From positions 1 through 10,797 of the forward strand of contig JBDNJM010000098.1 in the NCBI GenBank assembly GCA_041687755.1: 10,797 nucleotides of DNA, in the 5' to 3' direction. Both the position numbers and the translations under genes were made by a program. Shown piece by piece: positions 1 through 7,915 of this stretch (positions within the stretch are counted from its first letter, which is position 1; the number at the start of each line of letters is the position of its first letter). Under the pieces are notes generated by a model. That model made no database searches, was not told where the DNA came from, and worked only from the letters and a program-made list of their open reading frames with translations. Source of the DNA: JBDNJM01 sp041687755. GTDB lineage: Bacteria > Planctomycetota > UBA1135 > GCA-002686595.

Positions 1-269
1 CCGGGGTGCCGTCGCCCACGGCGAACAGGGGCTCCGTACCCTGGACCGTGCCGCCGGTCACCCAGGCGCGCCGCACGGGCGCGTCGTTGGCATATAAGCA
101 GGGCGCGGCCGTCGGAGAAGGCCGCCAGGCGGCTGGGATTCGAGGAGGCCGGCGGCCCGGGGATACCGGGCTGAAGGTCGACGAGCTGGGTGTCCGAGGC
201 GAGTTGGAGACTGAGCAGCAGGCTGAGCATGGGGATGGTGTGCAAGGGGGAGCGAGCAAGGCCCCTCAC
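1..269 (-). CDS. Secreted ELWxxDGTxxGT-repeat protein, N-terminal part, apparently frameshifted
   Basis: This is the start of an exported protein that leaves the window at its left edge. From a GTG at 269 it reads a short basic segment (RGLARSP), a hydrophobic core (PMLSLLLSLQLA) and then SDTQLVDLQPG, which looks like a signal peptide followed by mature protein. The next residues, ASSNPSRLAAFSDGRALL, match the opening of the ELWxxDGTxxGT repeat (consensus DxxPGxxSSNPxxLxxFxGxLYF). At 95-96 the frame stops making sense and becomes arginine-rich. Dropping one base there gives YANDAPVRRAWVTGGTVQGT, the second half of the same repeat (xLWxxxGTxxGT). So the gene has either a one-base indel or a sequencing error. 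Alternative starts are TTG 245 and ATG 230; I prefer 269 because it supplies the basic n-region, but no Shine-Dalgarno marks any of them. Repeats of this family form extracellular propeller-like proteins of unknown role. Family moderately sure, start unsure. Confidence 0.5.
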   Translation of the reverse strand, partial: MRGLARSPLHTIPMLSLLLSLQLASDTQLVDLQPGIPGPPASSNPSRLAAFSDGRALLICQRRARAARLGDRRHGPGYGAPVRRGRRHP

Positions 270-365
270 CGCGCGAGGCCCTACTCGGCGGAACTCCACG
301 TCCCGGGCCCGCCGCCGACGAAATCCGGAGAATTGCTGACATGCCCGGTTCCGGAGGGCCTCGCG

Positions 366-578
366 CTAGGGCCCGACGATTAGGTCTAAACCGTTCGTGA
401 GTCCGATCGCCCCCAGAAACGGCCCCGCCGGCTCGCCCCACGCCACCTGCATCACGACCCGCAGCCCGGCTAGGGCGGGCACCAGCGTGAGGTCGGCCAC
501 TCCGGGCCACGCCAGTGACCCGATGCCCCGGACAACCAGGGTCCCGACGCAATCTGGGATTTCTGCCGCCCGCCCCAT
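366..578 (-). pseudogene. Orphan C-terminal tail of a secreted planctomycete-type protein (gene remnant)
   Basis: A 70-codon open frame whose second half reads like the last 50 residues of a secreted protein: ADLTLVPALAGLRVVMQ, then PFLGAIGLTNGLDLIVGP and a TAG stop. This resembles the C-terminal module of many large extracellular planctomycete proteins (pattern VPxxPALxGLxxxxQ...LSNGLxxxxG). Upstream the same frame meets a TGA at 606-608, and the lepA start at 850 leaves no space for a full protein. The usual middle part of the module (its G.P..G segment and first strands) is not recognisable in any minus frame. I therefore read it as a decayed remnant or the debris of a rearrangement. The last codons include TTA and CTA, unusual for this GC-rich DNA and consistent with relaxed selection. 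It could instead be a genuine small ORF. The resemblance is from memory of the family, not from a search. Confidence 0.4.
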
Positions 579-687
579 CCGGGCGGCTCCCCCGGCTGGA
601 GCGCATCAGATCGAGGGCATCAGGGGTGTACCGCTCCCCAGTTCGCCGCAAGATTCTCGGCGGACCCACCGGAGCGCCCCCCCGGGG

Positions 688-716
688 TGGGCGCGGGCAG
701 AAGAACGCCCCATAAT
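688..716 (+). promoter_or_regulatory. Possible lepA-lepB promoter
   Basis: CATAAT at 711-716 matches the sigma70 -10 consensus at five of six positions and stands out in very GC-rich surroundings. The hexamer 17 bases upstream (TGGGCG, 688-693) is a poor -35 match. Transcription would begin near 723, giving a leader of about 125 bases before the TTG start of lepA. This is a weak, pattern-based call. Confidence 0.25.
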
Positions 717-849
717 CGTCGCGCCCGATTCCGGAACCGTCGGTGGTCACGCCCTCCCCCGTCCGCGCTCCCCCAGTCAAGCCCCCTCGGGAGCCTGCCG
801 ACGGGCCCGCCCCTGCAACGCCCCCACTCCGCCCCGCCCCCGCCGTCCC

Positions 850-2646
<1,797 letters not shown>

Positions 2647-2648
2647 TC

Positions 2649-4157
2649 ATGGCGGATTCGCTGAGTGCTTCCGCACGGACCCCGGGCTCAGGCGGCCTCG
2701 CGCAGGCCGTCCAGCCCCGCAAGAAGCCCTGGCGCGAGAACCTCGAGGCCATTTCGATGGCCATCGTGCTCGCGCTGCTGCTCAAGGCCTTCATCGTCGA
2801 GGCGTACAAGATCCCGACCGGGTCGATGCAGCCCACGCTGATGGGCATGGGCCCCGACCCCCGCCTGGGCGGCGCGACGCAGCCCTCCGTGCACGACCGC
2901 ATCCTCGTGGACAAGTTCTCGTACAAGGTGCGCGACCCGCGGCGCTTCGAGGTCACGGTCTTCAAGTACCCGCTCGACCGCTCGAAGAACTTCGTCAAGC
3001 GGCTGGTGGGCATGCCTGCTGAGCGCTTCGCGATCCGCAACGGCGACCTGTGGAGCGGCCCGCTCGACGGGACGCCGCTCGAGATCTTGCGCCGCCCCGA
3101 CAACGTCATGAGCGGCGTCTGGAAGGCTCTGGACCGCAAGTCGCCCATGGCCAGCAACTGGCGAACGGTTTCGGGTGGCGACGGTTGGTCCTTCGAGAGC
3201 CGCGACATCGAGGCGCGCGGCGACGGCAAGGCCCGCTTCGGCACGACGGACGGGCCGGTCCTGGACCGCTACTACGACGGCTATCCCGATGTCCTGCGGG
3301 ACGACCTGCCCAGCATGCACCCGCAGGACCGCGGTCGTCGCGTAGGCGACCTGCGCGTGGAGACCAAGATCACCGCGCTGGCCGGCTGCGAGCAGGTCTG
3401 GATCGAGCTGCGCGAGGACCAGAACACCTACCGCTTCGTGCTTCCCGGGCCCGCGGCCGCCGCGGGTGCTGCGCCCGAGATTCGCGTCGAGACCCGCAGC
3501 GCCGCCGGCCAACCGGCCACGGCGCCCCGCTCCGTCGCTGCCGAAGGCTCGTTCCGGCTGAAGGCCGGCAAGTCGGTGCGCGTGGCCGCCGAGAACCTCG
3601 ACGACCGCCTGCGTCTGTTCGTGAACGGCAAGGCCGTCGCCGAACTCGAAGTCGAGGCCCAGGTCGTGCAGGACGCGCGCGCCTACGTCGCCCAGACAGG
3701 TGAAGGCGCCGACTTCGGCGGCCTCATGGTCTTCCGCGACATCTACTACCAGCACGACTCCGGCGCCGAGTTCACGATCCCCGAGGACCGTTACCTGATG
3801 CTGGGCGACAACACCCAGGACTCCAGCGACAGCCGCGAATGGCGCACCGCTCGCATGGAACTGCTGGGCGCAGCGGGCGAGAGCACGATCCTCGAGGGCA
3901 ACTTCCGCGGCAACGAGAACCCGCGTTTCGACGGCGACCTCACCTGGTTCGAAGACGTCTGGGGCGAGCGTTTCGCCCTCGACACGCGCGGCGGCCAGGA
4001 GCGCCAGCTCGGACGCGACACGGTCCTGCCCGCGCGCCCGCTCCAGAACGAGCGCGCCCCGTTCGTCCCCCGCGAGCTGATCACCGGCCGCGCGATCTCG
4101 GTCTTCTGGCCGATCTCCCCCACGAAGGGCCTGTACCGGCTCAAGTGGGTGCGCTGA
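2649..4157 (+). CDS. lepB: Signal peptidase I, enlarged form with two insertions
   Basis: Membrane-anchored serine protease (family S26) that removes signal peptides from Sec and Tat substrates on the outer face of the inner membrane. One transmembrane helix lies at about residues 33-51. Box B is PTGSMQPTL with the nucleophile Ser59. Box C/D is VFKYP (104-108) and FVKRLVGMP with the general base Lys117. Box E is GDNTQDSSDSREW (386-398). The ending FVPRELITGRAISVFWP (472-488) matches the standard C-terminus. The protein has 502 residues against 324 in E. coli. About 230 residues (140-370) sit between boxes D and E. They contain beta-rich stretches (DLRVETKITAL; RLFVNGKAVAELEV; GGLMVFRDIYY) suggestive of a concanavalin/LamG-like sandwich. 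A second insertion of about 74 residues (399-472) separates box E from FVPREL. ATG 2649 was chosen because it lies 2 bases after the lepA stop, with a weak GAGG (2638-2641) seven bases before. The catalytic assignment is firm; the fold of the insertion is inference. Confidence 0.93.
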   Translation: MADSLSASARTPGSGGLAQAVQPRKKPWRENLEAISMAIVLALLLKAFIVEAYKIPTGSMQPTLMGMGPDPRLGGATQPSVHDRILVDKFSYKVRDPRRFEVTVFKYPLDRSKNFVKRLVGMPAERFAIRNGDLWSGPLDGTPLEILRRPDNVMSGVWKALDRKSPMASNWRTVSGGDGWSFESRDIEARGDGKARFGTTDGPVLDRYYDGYPDVLRDDLPSMHPQDRGRRVGDLRVETKITALAGCEQVWIELREDQNTYRFVLPGPAAAAGAAPEIRVETRSAAGQPATAPRSVAAEGSFRLKAGKSVRVAAENLDDRLRLFVNGKAVAELEVEAQVVQDARAYVAQTGEGADFGGLMVFRDIYYQHDSGAEFTIPEDRYLMLGDNTQDSSDSREWRTARMELLGAAGESTILEGNFRGNENPRFDGDLTWFEDVWGERFALDTRGGQERQLGRDTVLPARPLQNERAPFVPRELITGRAISVFWPISPTKGLYRLKWVR

Positions 4158-4164
4158 CCCGCGT

Positions 4165-6654
4165 TCAGTTCACCGGCTCGTCTAGCTCTCGCACGACGCG
4201 GAACCCGATTGCCGTGTTGGGATTCTCGGCCGCACTGAACAGGCGAAACCTGGGCAGCGTCATCAGGGGCGCTGCACGATCCTGGAGGCCCACGAACCCC
4301 ACGCCCCGGTAGGCGCGGCTGGTCTCTTCGGTCATCGTGCGCAACGCTCCCGGACCGCTGACCGGGCCGGTGTAGGGCGCGCGACTGTCCAGGCACCACT
4401 CCGCGATGTTGCCTATCGTGTCGTGAAGCCCGAAGTCGTTGGGCGCGAGTTGACCGACCGGCTGGGCGCCGCCGGAGACCAGATCTGCGTAGGCCGTGAT
4501 CTCCTCGAACGCCTCCCCCCAGGGGTACGCGGTGTCGGTGCCGCAGAGCGTCGCGACCTCCCAGCGCGCTTCGGTCGGCAGGTCCAGTCCGTGGGACCGG
4601 AGACGCGGGACGATGTCCGCCCAAGCGACCCCGCGGGCGGGCAGGCGCGGGCGAAGCCCCGGGGACGTCGGCTCTCCACCGAGCCGCTGCCACTGCTCAC
4701 CTGTCAGCTCGTGCTTGCCGACAAAGAACGCCGGCAAGGAATGCTGGTGGGCGGGTCCGGCCAGGCTCGACATGGACGCCACCTGGTCCGGAATCGGGCC
4801 CATCGTGAACTCGACGGGCGGGAGCAGCACGAGCACCAGCGCGGAGTCGGCGTCGAGTCCGAGCTCCCCGTTCTCGGCGCGCTCGGGCAGTTCGCCTGAG
4901 CGCAGGTGCGCGAACTCCTGCAGAAGACTGTGCGGATCGCGTCCTAGCGGCACCAGACCCACCTGAGGCTCGAGCCCGAGGCCCTCGAAGCGCGAGTCTT
5001 CGGCCAGCTGGGCCACAGCAAGCTCCCAGGCGGCAGCGGGCTCGAGAACCGTTCGCTCAACAACGACCGCGGCCCATGCCCGGCGCCCCGCGACCTCTTC
5101 GAGGGCGCCCTCCGAGCCTGAGAACATCTCAAGCTCCGCCACGAGCAGCTCCAGCTGCTCATGACGCCAGCGGCGATCGGGATCGGAGAAGGTCCAACGC
5201 GAGCCCGCCAACTCCGGGCGCTCGCGCTGACGCAGGCGCGCAGCCTCGTCGACGGTCTCGGCCAGCGTGGAGCGGTGCTGCGGCAGGCGAGCGGCGAGCG
5301 CGCGGTTCCGCCTCAGCCACGCATTCATCGACGGCACCGTGGCGGGCAGTTCTGGCCACAGGTCGAGCTCCGCCTCCTGGACCGCCTCGCGCACCAACTG
5401 CAGGTCGAAGAACCGCTGGCCTCGGGCCTCTTCCAGGCCTCGGAAGTAGAAGGTCGCGCCCACGCCCGCGAGCGACGCCAGCACCACGGCGAGCAATGCG
5501 GCGGACAGCCGCCGATTGCGCCCGAACCACTTGCGCAGCTCGGCCAGGCCGCCGCTCTCGTAGGCGCCGACCACGCGCCCCTCGAAGTAAGCGCGCAGGT
5601 CGGAATTCAGCTCGCCCATCGAGGCGTAGCGCGCGCCTGGCTCGCGCTGCATCGCCCGCTCCGCGATGGCAACCAACTCCGCGGGCGCGTCGGCGCCGGG
5701 GTCCAAGGCGCGCGGCGCCCGCTCGCGCACCGCCGACAGCACGTCCGGCTCTTCCGCATAGGGAGCGCGACCGCTGAGCAACTGATAGAGCATGCAACCG
5801 ACGGCGTAGACGTCGCTCAAGGGGCCCACGGCCGCGAGCTCTCCGCGGGCCTGCTCGGGCGCCATGTAGGTCGGCGTCCCGACCACGTCGCCGTCGGTGG
5901 TCAGGTCCGGCGTCGAGTAACTCGACGCCTCCGGCTCGCGCGCTGAGGGCTCGCGAGGCTCGGCCCTGCGCTCCCCCGCCAACTCCAGCCCTGCGGCCTT
6001 CGCAAGGCCCCAATCGAGCACGTACGTTTCGCCGAATTCCCCCACCATCACGTTGGCCGGCTTCAGGTCGCGGTGCACCACGCCCTTCGCATGGGCATAG
6101 CCCATCGCGTCGGTGACCCGCACCAGCACCCCGACCGCGCGCGTGAGGCTCCAGCCCTCGCGCCCGGCTCGGCTGACCTCGATCAGCTGCTCGAAGGTCC
6201 GCCCGCGCACCTCCGCCATCGTGAAGAACGGGCGACCGTCCGCATCCACGTCCAGCTCGTGCACCGGCGCGATGCCCGGATGGTCGAGCCGCCCCGCGAC
6301 CCGCGCCTCGGCGAAGAAGCGCTCCGCCCGCCGCCCGCCGTGTCGCGCGACCTTCATCGCGAGCCGCCGCTGCAGCCTCCGGTCATAAACGCGCAGGACG
6401 TCCCCCATCCCGCCCGCGCCCAGCTCGCCCTCGATGACGTAGCGCTCCGGCCCGCCCTCTAACACACCCGGTTCGAACGCCTGCAGCTCCGGCAGCACCG
6501 CACCGGCCAAGGCGTGCAGGGTCCGCAGCTCGTCGCGCCACATCTCGGGCTGCGCCTCGATGAACGAATCGAAACTGGCCCGCGGATCCTGCTCTCGCTC
6601 GTCCAGAAAGCCCGCGTACGCCTCGTCGATCGCCTCGCTATCGTCGTTCGGCAT
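4165..6654 (-). CDS. Membrane Ser/Thr protein kinase fused to a formylglycine-generating-enzyme-like (SUMF1) domain
   Basis: 829-residue transmembrane signalling protein. A 70-residue N-terminal segment precedes a PknB-type kinase domain (about 72-357): glycine loop GELGAGGMGDV (76-86), ATP-binding Lys101 in AMKVA, catalytic loop HRDLKPAN (194-201, Asp196), DWG in place of DFG (214-216) and PTYMAPEQ (261-268). The catalytic residues are intact, so it should be active. The activation segment carries a roughly 30-residue Glu/Arg/Pro/Ser-rich insertion (225-255). A transmembrane helix follows (384-404), then a helical linker (405-600) and a SUMF1/FGE-like domain (605-822; PTEARWEVA, AYPWGE, NDFGLHDTIGNIAEWC, IGFRV). 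The stretch before IGFRV, where FGE has its two copper-binding cysteines, has none, so the domain probably binds a ligand rather than oxidises cysteine. This architecture is common in Planctomycetota. A strong Shine-Dalgarno precedes ATG 6654, which overlaps the end of the sigma gene by 17 bases. The in vivo substrate is unknown; the sigma factor is the obvious candidate. Confidence 0.93.
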   Translation of the reverse strand: MPNDDSEAIDEAYAGFLDEREQDPRASFDSFIEAQPEMWRDELRTLHALAGAVLPELQAFEPGVLEGGPERYVIEGELGAGGMGDVLRVYDRRLQRRLAMKVARHGGRRAERFFAEARVAGRLDHPGIAPVHELDVDADGRPFFTMAEVRGRTFEQLIEVSRAGREGWSLTRAVGVLVRVTDAMGYAHAKGVVHRDLKPANVMVGEFGETYVLDWGLAKAAGLELAGERRAEPREPSAREPEASSYSTPDLTTDGDVVGTPTYMAPEQARGELAAVGPLSDVYAVGCMLYQLLSGRAPYAEEPDVLSAVRERAPRALDPGADAPAELVAIAERAMQREPGARYASMGELNSDLRAYFEGRVVGAYESGGLAELRKWFGRNRRLSAALLAVVLASLAGVGATFYFRGLEEARGQRFFDLQLVREAVQEAELDLWPELPATVPSMNAWLRRNRALAARLPQHRSTLAETVDEAARLRQRERPELAGSRWTFSDPDRRWRHEQLELLVAELEMFSGSEGALEEVAGRRAWAAVVVERTVLEPAAAWELAVAQLAEDSRFEGLGLEPQVGLVPLGRDPHSLLQEFAHLRSGELPERAENGELGLDADSALVLVLLPPVEFTMGPIPDQVASMSSLAGPAHQHSLPAFFVGKHELTGEQWQRLGGEPTSPGLRPRLPARGVAWADIVPRLRSHGLDLPTEARWEVATLCGTDTAYPWGEAFEEITAYADLVSGGAQPVGQLAPNDFGLHDTIGNIAEWCLDSRAPYTGPVSGPGALRTMTEETSRAYRGVGFVGLQDRAAPLMTLPRFRLFSAAENPNTAIGFRVVRELDEPVN

Positions 6655-7282
6655 CTTCGCCTCCTTCGCCGCGCGCTCGCTCGAACGCCCTCACGAGTTG
6701 CACCATCGCGCGCGCATGGCTCATGCGCGCCGCACCGTCGCTTGGAGCCTCGATCGCCTGCGCGACCTGCGCCCAGGACTGCCCCGCCGCCCGCAGCTCA
6801 ATCAGGCTCCGAGCACGCGGGTCGAGCGCGTCCAGCGCGGCGGTGACGACCGCCCGCTGCTCGTTGCGCGCCGCCGCGGAAACCGGCGAGTCTCCAGACA
6901 TGGCGCGATACAGGTGGTCGAGCCCGTCGCGCTCGCCCTCGAACTCCAACGACCCGGCGCGTCGCTCCCGCGCCCCGTCGCGCTTCTGCGCTCCGTGGTA
7001 CTTCGCCATGTCGCGCAAGCGGTTCTCCACGATGCCGGCCATCCAGGCGACGAACGCACCCTCGTCGCGCACGTCGCCGGCCCCCAAGTCCCGCACCGCG
7101 TGCAGCATCGCCTCCTGCACCAGATCCCCGGACTCGTGGTACCGGCGCAGCTTCGGCCCCAGCCGCTTGCGCACGATGGCGAGCACGCGGCCGTAATAGC
7201 GCTCGAACAGCGCCGCCGCCGCCTCCGCATCCCCGGCAGCAGCCCGGTCGAACGTCTCCCGCAGCTCGGACTCGGAGCTCAT
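6638..7282 (-). CDS. ECF-type RNA polymerase sigma factor, kinase-associated
   Basis: A 214-residue sigma70-family protein of extracytoplasmic-function layout. Region 2 spans about residues 16-100, with the core-binding motif SGDLVQEAML (51-60) and the -10-recognition part FVAWMAGIVENRLRDMAKYH (77-96). Region 4 (about 138-200) has the helix-turn-helix LDPRARSLIELRAAGQSWAQ and onward to MSHARAMVQLVRAF. No region 1.1 or 3 is present. It should redirect RNA polymerase to a dedicated promoter set. ATG 7282 was chosen: GGAGGTG lies 5 bases upstream and the protein then begins normally. The frame stays open to 7459, but the extra 59 residues are not sigma-like. Its stop lies inside the kinase gene (17-base overlap), so the two are translationally linked. 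No anti-sigma gene is adjacent, which fits the kinase-linked ECF groups described in Planctomycetes, where the kinase is thought to take the anti-sigma role. The exact ECF group cannot be assigned by eye. Confidence 0.9.
   Translation of the reverse strand: MSSESELRETFDRAAAGDAEAAAALFERYYGRVLAIVRKRLGPKLRRYHESGDLVQEAMLHAVRDLGAGDVRDEGAFVAWMAGIVENRLRDMAKYHGAQKRDGARERRAGSLEFEGERDGLDHLYRAMSGDSPVSAAARNEQRAVVTAALDALDPRARSLIELRAAGQSWAQVAQAIEAPSDGAARMSHARAMVQLVRAFERARGEGGEDAERR
6660..6666 (-). promoter_or_regulatory. Ribosome binding site of the kinase gene, inside the sigma factor gene
   Basis: AAGGAGG reads on the minus strand 5 bases before ATG 6654 and decides that start. It lies within the last codons of the sigma factor gene, so ribosomes finishing the sigma factor can restart on the kinase. 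Confidence 0.8.
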
Positions 7283-7287
7283 GCCCG

Positions 7288-7294
7288 CACCTCC
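7288..7294 (-). promoter_or_regulatory. Ribosome binding site of the sigma factor gene
   Basis: GGAGGTG reads on the minus strand 5 bases before ATG 7282. It supports this start over the upstream in-frame starts in the open frame that runs to 7459. Confidence 0.8.
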
Positions 7295-7915
7295 GCCCCA
7301 GAGCCGCGCCCCGCTCCTCCGGCTCTGGACCGCGCCTCGTCGTAGGACCTCATCTGTGAACTGGGCAAAGGGGGCATGTCCCTCTCCAGATCGGCAGCCA
7401 CAGGCCGGAAACCGATGCCGGCATGCGGTCGATCGAGATGAGCTTATCGGCCCGGGCACTGGGCGAAAGCAGATCCCGGGTTGGGACTCGCCGCGCGTGC
7501 CGTCGGCACATGCGGGAAGCTCCGGCGGGAGAGACCCGCGAAGAATGCCTCCACGGAGATCTTCTCCACAGGCCTATCTCGGGACGTGGGAAACGCCTCG
7601 CGACCGCATAGCCGCTCGCTCTAACAACGACCGAACTTGAAACCAGCAAACCATAATGACACCTAAACACTTTCACCGCAGAGCTTAACCGTCACCACAT
7701 CATTCCCCGGAGCGCCCCTAGGAGCACGAATTCGCTCAGGTCGCCCGATCACGCGGTGTCAATCTTTTTTGAATCTCAACATCAGCCGGTCGGACCCCAC
7801 AAGTTATCAACAGCCGCTGTGGAGGAACCACGGGCAGGCCCCGCGAGCGCCCCCCCATCCGGCCCTGGAGGCCAAGGGCATGGGCTGCGACGCTGCAATC
7901 GGTAGACTCCCCCGC
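7295..7915. other. Divergent intergenic region with a local AT-richer stretch
   Basis: About 620 bases between the divergently transcribed sigma factor and lptB genes. Open frames on both strands here translate into Arg/Pro/Ser-rich sequence that I recognise as nothing. Roughly 7610-7815 is visibly less GC-rich than its surroundings and includes a T6 run at 7765-7770. It is the most likely location of both promoters, but no hexamer pair with proper spacing was convincing on either strand. No tRNA, IS end or long inverted repeat was seen. Confidence 0.5.

Larger units (their letters stand above)
270..849. other. Largely non-coding spacer between the divergent repeat-protein gene and lepA
   Basis: Apart from the tail remnant at 366-578 I see no gene here. 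The lepA reading frame stays open upstream to a GTG at 397, but its translation is rich in Pro, Arg, Ser and Ala without LepA similarity, as expected for unselected GC-rich DNA. The 120 bases before lepA are strongly C-rich on the plus strand. The only promoter-like element noticed is a CATAAT hexamer at 711-716. Confidence 0.5.

Noticed and set aside
6..383. 125-codon plus-strand open frame at the left edge
   Set aside because: It lies over the minus-strand signal peptide and repeat sequence, which make much better biological sense.
397..849. 151-residue N-terminal extension of LepA from GTG 397
   Set aside because: Pro/Arg/Ser-rich low-complexity translation with no counterpart in LepA; TTG 850 gives the exact family length and N-terminus.
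2688..3755. 355-codon minus-strand open frame opposite lepB
   Set aside because: Antisense shadow of the signal peptidase gene, rich in Val, Ala, His, Asp and Arg, with no recognisable motif.
4165..4330. Variable region of a diversity-generating retroelement at the C-terminus of the FGE-like domain
   Set aside because: Some DGR targets have this fold, but no reverse transcriptase or template repeat is in the window and the segment is not unusually rich in AAY codons.
7369..7384. Near-palindrome GGGCATGTCCC as a possible operator or IS end
   Set aside because: Short, imperfect, single copy, with no matching partner found elsewhere in the intergenic region.
7350..7676. 108-codon minus-strand and 119-codon plus-strand open frames upstream of the sigma gene
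   Set aside because: No similarity to known proteins, Arg/Pro/Ser-rich, no ribosome binding site, and they overlap each other on opposite strands. A transposon remnant was considered, but no transposase motif or terminal repeat could be seen.
7741..7772. T6 run at 7765-7770 as an intrinsic terminator
   Set aside because: No stable GC stem directly precedes it, and no plus-strand gene ends upstream of it.
7562..7812. Two near-DnaA boxes (TTCTCCACA at 7562-7570 and TTATCAACA at 7804-7812) suggesting an origin
   Set aside because: Each has one mismatch, they are 240 bases apart, and no dnaA, dnaN or box cluster is nearby. Chance occurrence is likely.
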